Assembly (NCBI GenBank): GCA_900771185.1
Contig: CAAGND010000214.1
Coordinates: 1 to 7,808, forward strand
DNA from: Clostridia bacterium
GTDB taxonomy: Bacteria > Bacillota > Clostridia > Oscillospirales > Acutalibacteraceae
Length of the DNA: 7,808 nt
Direction: 5' to 3'
The notes under the pieces are model-generated. The model did not search any database. It was not told where the DNA came from and saw only the letters and a program-made list of their open reading frames with translations. The first letter of the stretch is position 1. Every line of letters begins with the position of its first letter. This document shows positions 1 to 6,558 of this stretch, in pieces. Made by a program: the position numbers and the translations under genes.

Positions 1-665
1 ATTATATTTACTGCGGCGGTTTTCAGCCCCGAAAAGCTGAAGTCATACTCGCTCCCGTCCACCCTCGGATGTGGAAGCTTATAGCTTTTCGGATTGCCGT
101 TTTTTGAAACCCTGTCAGGGTTCACTCCGCCCGGATAGTCAAGCCCCATAGCTCTCGCCGCCTTGTCCATCGCCTCACCCGCAGCGTCATCCCGTGTTCT
201 GCCTATGACATGAAAATCAGTATAGTCCCTGACCTCTATAATATGGCTGTGACCGCCGGACACCACGAGGCACAGAAACGGCGGGCAAAGCTTCGTGTGC
301 GTTATATAGTTTGCAGCTATGTGTGAGCGCAGATGGTGAACCGGCACCAGCGGCTTTTCCGCGGCATACGCCAGCCCCTTGGCAAAATTCACGCCCACAA
401 GCAGTGCCCCTATAAGCCCCGGCGCATAGGTGACGGCTATCGCGTCCACCTGTTCCACGGTCATATCGGCCCTGCTCAAAGCCTCGCTGACAACACCCGA
501 TATTGCCTCCGTGTGCCTGCGGGAGGCTATCTCCGGCACGACTCCGCCGTAAATTATATGTTCCTGCACCTGAGAGGCTATGACGCTTGAGAGCACATGC
601 CGTCCGTCCTCAACAACTGCCGCCGCAGTCTCATCGCAGGATGATTCAATAGCAAGAATCCTCAT
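1..665 (-). CDS. tsaD: tRNA N6-adenosine threonylcarbamoyltransferase TsaD (3' end outside window)
   Basis: TsaD transfers the threonylcarbamoyl group from threonylcarbamoyl-AMP to A37 of ANN-decoding tRNAs, making t6A in the cytoplasm with TsaB and TsaE. The first 221 residues are visible, of roughly 340 usual for the family. Seen directly: the N-terminal MRILAIESSCDET segment of the ASKHA fold, the family motif VHHLRSH with the metal-binding pair H111 and H115, the glycine-rich VSGGHS loop, and DFSFSGLKTA near residue 210. The ATG at 665 is preceded by AGAGGA nine bases upstream, inside the end of rimI. Only one base separates it from the rimI stop, so the two are surely cotranscribed and probably translationally coupled. 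rimI-tsaD adjacency is common in bacteria; tsaB and tsaE, often in the same cluster, are not in this window. The frame is intact up to the left edge. Confidence 0.96.
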   Translation of the reverse strand, partial: MRILAIESSCDETAAAVVEDGRHVLSSVIASQVQEHIIYGGVVPEIASRRHTEAISGVVSEALSRADMTVEQVDAIAVTYAPGLIGALLVGVNFAKGLAYAAEKPLVPVHHLRSHIAANYITHTKLCPPFLCLVVSGGHSHIIEVRDYTDFHVIGRTRDDAAGEAMDKAARAMGLDYPGGVNPDRVSKNGNPKSYKLPHPRVDGSEYDFSFSGLKTAAVNI

Positions 666-666
666 A

Positions 667-1131
667 TCAAAAAGTCCTCTTTTCCTCGTCAGTCAAATTT
701 TTCGTCATTATAACGGCGTCCTCCTTTGGGCAGGTGTAAAAATTCCTGCGTATTCCGACAGCCCTGTAACCGAGCTTTCGGTAAAGCGAGGCGGCCGCCG
801 AGTTGCCCGCTCTGACTTCAAGCGTGATAAATGAACAGCCCCGCTCCGAGGCTCCGCGCTCGGCGGCGGTCAAAAGCTCTTTTCCCGCGCCCCGACGTCT
901 ATATTCCGGGAACACCGCGACATTTGTAATATACGCTTCTCCCGCTATCTCCTGCACGCCGACATAGCCCGCGAAACTGCCGTCCGACATGGCGCAGAGA
1001 AAATGCGACTGCTCGTTTGACAGCTCCTCCCGCAGGGAATTTTCAGACCACGGGGCAGAAAAACATTCCCGCTCAAGAGCCGCCGCACGCTCTATATGCT
1101 GTTCAGTCATCGGTACTATTTCAAAAGTCAT
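667..1131 (-). CDS. rimI: GNAT N-acetyltransferase RimI (ribosomal protein S18 alanine acetyltransferase type)
   Basis: This 154-residue GNAT-fold enzyme probably acetylates the N-terminal alanine of ribosomal protein S18 from acetyl-CoA. Seen directly: the acetyl-CoA pyrophosphate loop RRRGAG (about 78-83) after the strand ITNVAVFPEY, the strand FITLEVRAGN with the likely catalytic base E105, and SLYRKLGY, where Y117 matches the general-acid Tyr of RimI. Length is typical. The ATG at 1131 follows GGTGA at a short distance. It lies 25 nt after the phosphatase stop and 1 nt before tsaD, inside the minus-strand operon. The tsaD neighbour is the main reason to prefer RimI over another GNAT enzyme. 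Substrate range may be broader than S18, because RimI-like proteins vary outside enterobacteria. No truncation or missing motif is seen. Confidence 0.9.
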   Translation of the reverse strand: MTFEIVPMTEQHIERAAALERECFSAPWSENSLREELSNEQSHFLCAMSDGSFAGYVGVQEIAGEAYITNVAVFPEYRRRGAGKELLTAAERGASERGCSFITLEVRAGNSAAASLYRKLGYRAVGIRRNFYTCPKEDAVIMTKNLTDEEKRTF

Positions 1132-1156
1132 AAAATCACCGTAAAGTTATTAGCCT

Positions 1157-1573
1157 TTACACTCTATCAAGCAGAACCGGCAGGGAATTTTTTATTTTCT
1201 CAGCGCACGCGCGGTAGACCTCAAGGTCGCAGCCGTAAGGGTCGTCTATCCCGCCGCCGAGAATATACAGCTTCTCCTCCGGAATGATGCTGTTGAGAAC
1301 ATCATAATGCTCCCGCGTCATGCAGACTATCATATCCGCATCGCGTGCGATTGCCCGGGTCAGAAGTCTTGAGCGATGTTCCGATATATCAACACCGAGC
1401 TCCTGCGCGGCAATTTTTGCGTTGATGCTTGCCGGGCTGCCCTCCGGCGCCGCAAGGCCAGCGCTGGAACAGGTTATATCCTCCCTGCCGCACTCCCCCA
1501 GCAGCTTTTTGAAAAGTCCCTCAGCCATGGGACTTCTGCATATATTGCCTGTACAAACGAAAACAATATTCAT
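1157..1573 (-). CDS. Low-molecular-weight protein tyrosine phosphatase
   Basis: A cytoplasmic cysteine phosphatase of 138 residues, slightly short for the LMW-PTP family (about 140-160). Seen directly: the N-terminal P-loop CTGNICRS with nucleophile C7 and phosphate-binding R13 (C-X5-R), and the general-acid loop GIDDPYG with D111. The residue before the second cysteine of the loop is Ile11. In characterised Bacillus relatives, Thr at this position (YwlE) marks phosphoarginine specificity and Ile marks phosphotyrosine specificity, so this protein is inferred to be a tyrosine rather than an arginine phosphatase. The ATG at 1573 has AGAGG about nine bases upstream. It lies 18 nt after the polA stop and 25 nt before rimI, in the same operon. 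No tyrosine kinase or capsule gene is nearby, so its natural substrate is not indicated. Confidence 0.92.
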   Translation of the reverse strand: MNIVFVCTGNICRSPMAEGLFKKLLGECGREDITCSSAGLAAPEGSPASINAKIAAQELGVDISEHRSRLLTRAIARDADMIVCMTREHYDVLNSIIPEEKLYILGGGIDDPYGCDLEVYRACAEKIKNSLPVLLDRV

Positions 1574-1591
1574 AAAACGGCCTCTTTTCTG

Positions 1592-4153
1592 TCATTCCTT
1601 TGCATCGAACCACGTTTTGCCGCTGTGGACGTCGGCGGTGAGAGCAACGCTGAGCTTAACGGCGTTCTCCATCTCGGTTTTGAGTATTTCAGACACCTCT
1701 TCAGCCTCGTTTTCCGGCGCCTCCACTATCAGCTCATCGTGAACCTGCATGATAAGCCTCGCGGCAAGATTGCGTTCTTTAAGCTTTTCATACACCTTTA
1801 TCATTGCAATTTTAATTATATCCGCCGCTGTGCCCTGAATAGGCATATTGCGCGCCACACGTTCACCGAACGCCCTCGTCACGGCGTTTGAAGCGGTTAT
1901 CTCCGGCAGATAACGTCTGCGGGCAAACACGGTTTCGGCATATCCTGTTTCCTTTGCCCTTTGAACCACCTGTTCCATATATTCACGCACGCCAGAGTAA
2001 TGCTCGAGATAGCCCTTGATATAAGCGTCCGCCTCGGCTCTTGTGACACCGATATCCTTTGCCAAAGAGAACGCGCCTATACCGTATACTATTCCGAAAT
2101 TGACCGCCTTGGCGCGGCTCCTCATCAGCGGTGTGACAAGCTGCTGCGGCATATCAAAAACCTCTGAGGCGGTGACCGTATGAATATCCGTGTTGTTATT
2201 GAAAGCCTCAGTCATGTGCTCATCACCGGAGATATGGGCAAGCACGCGCAGCTCAATCTGCGAATAGTCGGCATCCACAAGCACGCAACCCGGAGCCGCG
2301 ACAAAAAAGCGGCGCATCTCTCTGCCTAACGGTGAGCGCACGGGAATATTCTGAAGGTTCGGCTCCGTTGATGAGATTCGCCCAGTCCTCGTCTCCGTCT
2401 GGTTCAGGGTGGAATGTATACGCCCATCCTCCCCTATCACCTTCAAAAGCCCATCACAATAGGTTGACTTGAGCTTTGAAAGCGTTCTGTATTCGAGAAT
2501 ATCACGCACTGCCGGGTGCTTGTCCGCAAGCGACTCGAGCACCTTTGCATCGGTTGAATAGCCGCTTTTCGTCTTTTTCTTGGCCGGCAGTCCAAGCTTT
2601 TCAAACAGCGCCTCGCCGAGCTGTTTGGGAGAGTTGAGGTTAAACTCATAGCCGACAAGCGAATATATCTCGGACTCGATTTGTGATATCTTCACGCCGA
2701 GCTGTTCGCCGAATTGAGCTATGCCCTCGCTGTCAACAGCGAAGCCTGTGCGCTCCATTGACGCGAGCACACGTGCCAGCGGAAGTTCTATACTGTTCAG
2801 CAGATATTCCTGTGAATTTTCTGCTATTTTCTTATCCATCACGGAAAACAGTTTTCTCAGGCACGCAGCCGGTGCTCCGCTGCTGTCACCCTCAACCGGC
2901 ACAACCGCGCCGTATTCGCCCGCAAGGCGCAGCACATCATATGAGTTTGATGAGGGATTGAGGACATAGCCCTGAAGTTCCGCATCTTTGCAGAGATTCT
3001 CCGCCTCAAAACCGCAGTCAGCGGCAAAGGAATAGAGTTTTTTGATACCGGAGGTATATTTTTTTATCTTTTTATCGCTGAGCATGCGCATGAAAAACGG
3101 ATAAAATTCCTCGTTTTCACAGCGTACAAACACAACCCTGTCGGAAAAGTCGAACCAGCATTTCTCCCCATCCCAGATAAACCAGCACTCGCCGTCGGAC
3201 TTGATGCGAGTCATCAGGAGAGACAAATCCGTCTCCTCGCAGACGGGAACCGGTTTTGCCTCCTCGCTCTGAGTCTGCGCCACATCGGAGATCTCAAGTC
3301 CGAGCCTGTCTATAATCTTGAACATTTCAAGGTCGGCAAGGATTTTGGTGACACTGAAATTATCACACTTTTTCAAAAGATAATCCTTTGGGTCGTTATC
3401 TATGGGAATATCACAGTTGATGGTGCCGAGCTTTTTGCTCAAAAACGCCATATCCCTGTCCTTTATAAGCTTATCACGCACCGCCGGACGTATATCAAGC
3501 GTTTCGATGTTTTCATATATCTCCTCAACCGTTCCGAAGCGACTGACAAGGTCGCCCGCCGTCTTTTCCCCTATTCCGGCAACGCCCGGGATATTATCCG
3601 AGCTGTCGCCCATAAGCGCCTTTATATCTATGAGTTTTTCAGGCTCTACACCGTATTTTTCAAAAACTGCGGCGGGGGTATATCTCTCGGTCACGGGCTT
3701 GCCCATCTTCGTTGAAGCAAGCAGAACATTGACGCTGTCGGACACAAGCTGGAGACTGTCCCTATCTCCTGTCGCTATAGTACAGACTGCTTCTCCGCTG
3801 TGTTTTGCGAGAGTGCCGAGAATATCATCAGCCTCGTAACCCGGCTTTTCAACGACCGAAATGCCCATAGCCGTGAGCAGTTCTTTTAAAACAGGCAGCT
3901 GTTGGGCAAGTTCCTCAGGCATACCCTTTCTTGTTGCCTTGTAGCCTCCGTACATCTCATGGCGAAAGGTCGGAGCCTTGACATCGAAAGCCACCGCCAC
4001 GGCATCGGGAGCGCACTCCTCCTTCAGGCGAAGGAAGATATTAAGAAAACCGTAAATCGCGTTTGTGAATCTGCCGTCCTTGGTAGTTAGGATTTTAATG
4101 CCGTAAAAAGCTCGGTTAAGAATACTGTTGCCGTCGATAACAAGAAAATTCAT
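1592..4153 (-). CDS. polA: DNA polymerase I, with degenerate 3'-5' exonuclease domain
   Basis: PolA fills gaps in repair and removes RNA primers from Okazaki fragments. It has 853 residues, near the Bacillus length and shorter than E. coli (928). The 5' nuclease domain (about 1-290) shows VIDGNS (D7), GYEADDILG (E107, D109, D110), TGDRD and GDSSDNIPGVAGIGEKTA. The middle domain (about 300-440) lacks the 3'-5' exonuclease residues: there is no DxE at Exo I, the Exo II aspartate position reads as Leu near 372, and no Exo III YxxxD is seen, so proofreading is probably absent. The polymerase domain (about 450-853) has motif A DYSQIELR (D629), motif B from R678 through K682 and F686 to YG at 690-691, and motif C VHDE (D806). 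F686 matches the Phe that discriminates against dideoxynucleotides in E. coli Pol I. The ATG at 4153 follows a run of six G (4160-4165). It is first in the four-gene operon. Confidence 0.98.
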   Translation of the reverse strand: MNFLVIDGNSILNRAFYGIKILTTKDGRFTNAIYGFLNIFLRLKEECAPDAVAVAFDVKAPTFRHEMYGGYKATRKGMPEELAQQLPVLKELLTAMGISVVEKPGYEADDILGTLAKHSGEAVCTIATGDRDSLQLVSDSVNVLLASTKMGKPVTERYTPAAVFEKYGVEPEKLIDIKALMGDSSDNIPGVAGIGEKTAGDLVSRFGTVEEIYENIETLDIRPAVRDKLIKDRDMAFLSKKLGTINCDIPIDNDPKDYLLKKCDNFSVTKILADLEMFKIIDRLGLEISDVAQTQSEEAKPVPVCEETDLSLLMTRIKSDGECWFIWDGEKCWFDFSDRVVFVRCENEEFYPFFMRMLSDKKIKKYTSGIKKLYSFAADCGFEAENLCKDAELQGYVLNPSSNSYDVLRLAGEYGAVVPVEGDSSGAPAACLRKLFSVMDKKIAENSQEYLLNSIELPLARVLASMERTGFAVDSEGIAQFGEQLGVKISQIESEIYSLVGYEFNLNSPKQLGEALFEKLGLPAKKKTKSGYSTDAKVLESLADKHPAVRDILEYRTLSKLKSTYCDGLLKVIGEDGRIHSTLNQTETRTGRISSTEPNLQNIPVRSPLGREMRRFFVAAPGCVLVDADYSQIELRVLAHISGDEHMTEAFNNNTDIHTVTASEVFDMPQQLVTPLMRSRAKAVNFGIVYGIGAFSLAKDIGVTRAEADAYIKGYLEHYSGVREYMEQVVQRAKETGYAETVFARRRYLPEITASNAVTRAFGERVARNMPIQGTAADIIKIAMIKVYEKLKERNLAARLIMQVHDELIVEAPENEAEEVSEILKTEMENAVKLSVALTADVHSGKTWFDAKE

Positions 4154-4183
4154 GCCTGACCCCCCGAAAGCTCAAATTTATCT

Positions 4184-4196
4184 ATTATATATTATA
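4184..4196 (-). promoter_or_regulatory. Probable promoter of the polA operon (two -10 boxes)
   Basis: On the minus strand two perfect TATAAT hexamers lie seven bases apart (4191-4196 and 4184-4189), about 30-40 bases upstream of the polA ATG. No good -35 box is placed for either; the best is a weak TTCAAA 15 bases before the first. The region is very AT-rich, which makes chance matches likely, so this is a candidate promoter only. Confidence 0.45.
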
Positions 4197-4250
4197 TCAT
4201 AAAATTTGGTATTTGAATATCTATTTTAAAACAAAAGCGGCTATAATATT

Positions 4251-4285
4251 CAATTCCCGTACCGATAATATCAGTACGGGAATTG
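4251..4285. terminator. 12-bp perfect hairpin between nagA and polA, possible terminator
   Basis: A perfect 12-bp inverted repeat (CAATTCCCGTAC at 4251-4262, complementary arm at 4274-4285) encloses an 11-nt loop. On the minus strand, downstream of nagA, the RNA hairpin is followed after about 14 bases by TTTTGTTTT, and flanking AAAACGG/CCGCTTTT could extend the stem with a bulge. On the plus strand TTTT follows after three bases, but no plus-strand gene ends here. The most likely role is termination of nagA before the polA promoter, although the T-tract spacing is not canonical. Confidence 0.5.
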
Positions 4286-4360
4286 CCGTTTTATAATATG
4301 TCAGCGAATAAACATCTGTTATTATATATATGCTGTTACAGAATATGAACCTCTTTATTT

Positions 4361-5479
4361 TTAAACTTTTCGTCCCTTGACATACACCGCGCGGCGTTCG
4401 GACAGGTCGGCGGTCATCACAAGCAGGTCAGCGTTTTTGCCCTCGGCTACACTGCCCGTTGTCTTATCGGCGCCTATTGCGCGCGCGGGATTTATTGTAC
4501 AGGACTTGAGCGCCTGTCTCAACGGCACTCCGAAACTCAGCAAGTTCTTAAATTCATCGAACACATTGGTTGTGCTCGCCGCTATTGTGCCATCGGCAAG
4601 GGTCGCTTTGCCGTTTTTGACATAGACCGTCTGCCCGCCGAGGGTATATTCACCGTCGCCCATACCCGAGGCACGCATGGAATCGCTGACGGCAACGGAT
4701 CTGTCTTCACCGAGGATGCGGTAAAGGATAGCGAGATAATCGGGGTGAATGTGGATACCGTCGCTGATAAGCTCCGCTGTTGTATTCTGCGCGTTAAGAG
4801 CCGCTATCGGCGCCCCCGGATTGCGGTTTGATATCGGGGGCATACCGTTTAAAAGATGCGTGGTGTGTGTTATTCCGTTTTCATAGCCGGCCTTTGCCTG
4901 CTCATATGTTGCCACGGTGTGAGCCGCTGAAACCGTACAGATTTTTGACGCTTCACGCGCGAAATCCAGCGCTCCCTCTACCTCAGGAGCAAGTGACACA
5001 AGGCAGACATTACATATGCTGCTCAGTCTCCTGAACTCGTCAATGTCCGGCTTTTTAATATATTCTTCGGGCTGCGCTCCCCTGCGTTCAACCGAGAGAA
5101 AAGGTCCCTCCATATTGACACCGTGGATATAAGCGCCGCACTCATTTCCCATATAATCCGCAGCTCGGCGGAACGCCCGCTCGATATCCTCATAGGGAAG
5201 AGTCATTGTGGCAGGACAAAAAGAAGTGACGCCGAAGGACGCGAGTGTTTTTGACATGGTTGGAAGAGTATCCTCCCGAGCATCGCTGAAATCCGCGCCG
5301 CCGCAGCCGTGGATATGTATATCTATAAATCCCGGCAGAATGACACAGCCGCCGAAATCGACCTCTTCACCGCCGACGATATTCTCACCTATCTCGGCGA
5401 TTTTCTCGCCTTCTATGCGGATATCCGCCCTGCGGCGGTTGAAATCAGAATCAAATATTTCAGCATTTTTTAGAATCAC
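4361..5479 (-). CDS. nagA: N-acetylglucosamine-6-phosphate deacetylase
   Basis: NagA hydrolyses GlcNAc-6-phosphate to glucosamine-6-phosphate and acetate in amino-sugar catabolism and cell-wall recycling. It is an amidohydrolase-fold enzyme. Counting from the GTG at 5479 (372 residues) I see the N-terminal beta-sandwich, the HIH metal motif (H55, H57), NMEGPF (metal ligand E124), SAAHT (H187), THLLNGMPP (H208), DGIHIHPD, and VSDSM with the probable catalytic D266. The C-terminal strand TINPARAIG...GKNADLLV is typical. The frame stays open upstream to an ATG at 5500 and a TTG at 5506. I prefer GTG 5479 because AAAGGA (5489-5494) lies nine bases before it, because VILKNAEIF matches the usual family start, and because the upstream codons run into a dispersed-repeat-like sequence. 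No nagB or sugar transporter is in the window. It is transcribed alone, between the acpP terminator and the polA promoter. Confidence 0.95.
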   Translation of the reverse strand: MILKNAEIFDSDFNRRRADIRIEGEKIAEIGENIVGGEEVDFGGCVILPGFIDIHIHGCGGADFSDAREDTLPTMSKTLASFGVTSFCPATMTLPYEDIERAFRRAADYMGNECGAYIHGVNMEGPFLSVERRGAQPEEYIKKPDIDEFRRLSSICNVCLVSLAPEVEGALDFAREASKICTVSAAHTVATYEQAKAGYENGITHTTHLLNGMPPISNRNPGAPIAALNAQNTTAELISDGIHIHPDYLAILYRILGEDRSVAVSDSMRASGMGDGEYTLGGQTVYVKNGKATLADGTIAASTTNVFDEFKNLLSFGVPLRQALKSCTINPARAIGADKTTGSVAEGKNADLLVMTADLSERRAVYVKGRKV

Positions 5480-5500
5480 AAAATCATTTCCTTTCGGCAT

Positions 5501-5580
5501 TTCCAAGATTCTTCACTTCGCTCGGAATGACGGATTTTTATATTGCGCGAGTTTGACGGGCAATGCGTGAATCGCCCCTA
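5501..5580 (-). repeat. Dispersed intergenic repeat fragments upstream of nagA
   Basis: Read on the minus strand, this stretch carries two modules resembling sequences scattered between genes in many clostridial genomes. One is a palindromic block reading GTAGGGGCGATTCACGCATT followed by GCCCG (5557-5580). The other reads CGTCATTCCGAGCGAAGTGA followed by AGAATCTTGG (about 5503-5532). The first contains an imperfect palindrome (GGGC arms, 5558-5577). The similarity is from memory, not a search. The second module ends beside the alternative TTG and ATG starts of nagA, so both modules probably lie in its untranslated leader. A further possible fragment (CCGGGATGACG) lies near 5655-5665. Confidence 0.6.
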
Positions 5581-5584
5581 CGAC

Positions 5585-5613
5585 CTAATATCTGACATCA
5601 CTGTCTAAATCAA
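5585..5613 (-). promoter_or_regulatory. Candidate nagA promoter
   Basis: On the minus strand TTGATT (5608-5613) is followed after exactly 17 bases by TATTAG (5585-5590). Each hexamer matches the sigma-A consensus at four of six positions. It would start transcription near 5578, giving a leader of about 100 nt to the GTG start that contains the repeat modules. No NagR/DasR-type operator was recognised. Confidence 0.45.
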
Positions 5614-5670
5614 GAAAGTGCGGATGCTCTCCACTACGCACCGGATTTCAATTTCGTCATCCCGGCAGCT

Positions 5671-5710
5671 AAAAAAGGCTGTTTCATATTGTTCCCAATA
5701 CAAAACAGCC
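5671..5710 (-). terminator. Intrinsic terminator of acpP
   Basis: On the minus strand the arms at 5697-5710 and 5677-5690 form a 14-bp stem (GGCTGTTT/AAACAGCC at the base, two wobble pairs higher up) with the loop GGGAAC, followed directly by six T (5676-5671). It lies 22 nt after the acpP stop and separates acpP from nagA. This is a classical Rho-independent terminator. Confidence 0.93.
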
Positions 5711-5732
5711 CCATATCACTTATATATGATTA

Positions 5733-5963
5733 TTACTCGTGATCGTCAATGAACTTGACAATGTCGCCGACAGTTCTGACATGATCAAGAGCCTCATCGG
5801 GAACTTCAATGTTGAATTCCTCTTCGATCGACATGGCAAGATCGACAAGATCAAGGCTGTCTGCTCCGAGGTCGCCTGAAATCGATGCGTCCTCGGTCAC
5901 GAGGTGACGGTCTATCTCAAGCTGCTCACATATGATTTTCTGTACTCTTTCAAAAGTTGACAT
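5733..5963 (-). CDS. acpP: Acyl carrier protein
   Basis: ACP carries growing acyl chains on a 4'-phosphopantetheine arm in type II fatty acid synthesis in the cytoplasm. The acidic helical protein shows the attachment motif GADSLD with Ser36, followed by the recognition helix LDLVDLAMSIEEEF and the conserved IEVPDE segment. Two in-frame ATGs exist, at 5969 (78 residues) and 5963 (76 residues). I choose 5963 because AAGGAG (5972-5977) is eight bases from it but only two from the upstream ATG, and because MSTFERVQKII aligns with the usual ACP start. It is monocistronic here, with its own promoter and terminator. The plsX/fabD/fabG/rnc neighbours often seen with acpP are absent from the window. 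A second ACP elsewhere in the genome cannot be excluded, but the sequence looks like the primary fatty-acid ACP. Confidence 0.97.
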   Translation of the reverse strand: MSTFERVQKIICEQLEIDRHLVTEDASISGDLGADSLDLVDLAMSIEEEFNIEVPDEALDHVRTVGDIVKFIDDHE

Positions 5964-5971
5964 TCTCATTT

Positions 5972-5977
5972 CTCCTT
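5972..5977 (-). promoter_or_regulatory. acpP Shine-Dalgarno that decides the start
   Basis: AAGGAG on the minus strand lies two bases from the ATG at 5969 and eight from the ATG at 5963. The second spacing is in the usual 5-9 range, so translation most likely begins at 5963. Confidence 0.7.
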
Positions 5978-6025
5978 ACCGTTAATTTTTTTGCAATTTA
6001 AAATGACTTTCTGATTACAATATAG

Positions 6026-6054
6026 ATATTATTAACATTATCGCCGTTTGTCAA
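6026..6054 (-). promoter_or_regulatory. acpP promoter (sigma-A type)
   Basis: On the minus strand a perfect TTGACA (6049-6054) is followed by a 17-base spacer and TAATAT (6026-6031, four of six matches to TATAAT). Transcription would start near 6020, giving a leader of about 55 nt. A 10-bp perfect palindrome ATTTGCAAAT (6061-6070) sits just upstream of the -35 box. No FapR- or FabT-type operator was recognised. Confidence 0.75.
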
Positions 6055-6116
6055 TAGAAAATTTGCAAATATTTTTTAAACTCAGAGGTTTATTTTCTTC
6101 CGGAGCGGTTTGGACC

Positions 6117-6147
6117 GCATATTCGTTAAGAGATTTGAAAGAATATA
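6117..6147 (+). promoter_or_regulatory. Weak candidate sporulation (sigma-G-like) promoter of spoVAE
   Basis: GCATA (6117-6121) resembles the forespore sigma-G -35 element (GHATR). GAATATA (6141-6147) matches five of seven positions of the -10 element (CATWMTA). The spacing of 19 bases is slightly long. The position, 43 bases before the ATG, suits the gene. A small hairpin (GCGGT/ACCGC, 6105-6118) overlaps the -35. This is a suggestion only. Confidence 0.3.
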
Positions 6148-6189
6148 AACGCAAAGAAATCTCCTCCGTCGCACGAAAGGACAGTTGTT

Positions 6190-6555
6190 ATGGATATATT
6201 TCTCGATCTTTTGAAAGCCTTTTTGGTCGGCGGCGCCATATGCGCAGTCGGCCAGATACTGATGGACACCACAAAGCTCACGCCGGGCAGAATTCTTGTT
6301 GCCTTCGTGGTGCTCGGAGTTGTCCTGGGCGGCATAGGCGTCTATGCCCCGCTTGTTGAGTGGGCGGGTGCCGGAGCCACAATTCCCCTGACAGGCTTCG
6401 GCTTCGCAATGGTCAAGGGAACAAAGGAGGCCATTGCCCAGAGCGGACCGATAGGGATTCTCACAGGTCCGCTGACTTCAGCCTCAGCCGGAGTGACAGT
6501 CGCGGTGCTCTGCGGACTCATCGCCTCTCTCATAGCAAAGCCAAAGGAAAAATAA
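6190..6555 (+). CDS. spoVAE: SpoVAE-family (SpoVAEB) spore inner-membrane protein
   Basis: SpoVA proteins form the inner-membrane channel that moves Ca-dipicolinic acid into the forespore and out at germination. The 121-residue product matches SpoVAE/SpoVAEB in length and motifs: GQILMDTTKLTPGRIL after the first helix, then YAPLVEWAGAGATIPLTGFG, then a GP-rich stretch before the last helix. Hydrophobic segments lie at about 5-25, 34-55 and 88-115, and the protein ends in a basic tail, KPKEK. The ATG at 6190 follows AAAGGA with eight bases between. In well-studied sporeformers the gene lies downstream of spoVAC and spoVAD. Here acpP is divergent upstream and a small minus-strand gene converges downstream, so it is transcribed alone, and spoVAC/spoVAD must lie elsewhere if present. 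SpoVAC is a related family, but the TTKLTPGRIL and AGAGAT motifs favour SpoVAE. Confidence 0.9.
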   Translation: MDIFLDLLKAFLVGGAICAVGQILMDTTKLTPGRILVAFVVLGVVLGGIGVYAPLVEWAGAGATIPLTGFGFAMVKGTKEAIAQSGPIGILTGPLTSASAGVTVAVLCGLIASLIAKPKEK

Positions 6556-6558
6556 GCG

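Noticed and set aside
1376..1891. Plus-strand open frames antisense to the phosphatase gene and polA
   Set aside because: They are shadows of strongly supported minus-strand genes, with no family motifs. The same holds for other antisense frames over tsaD, polA and nagA.
6048..6359. Plus-strand open frame of about 100 codons overlapping the start of spoVAE
   Set aside because: It begins at a TTG without a ribosome site, overlaps the acpP promoter, and shares most of its length with spoVAE in another frame. Its product is not recognisable.
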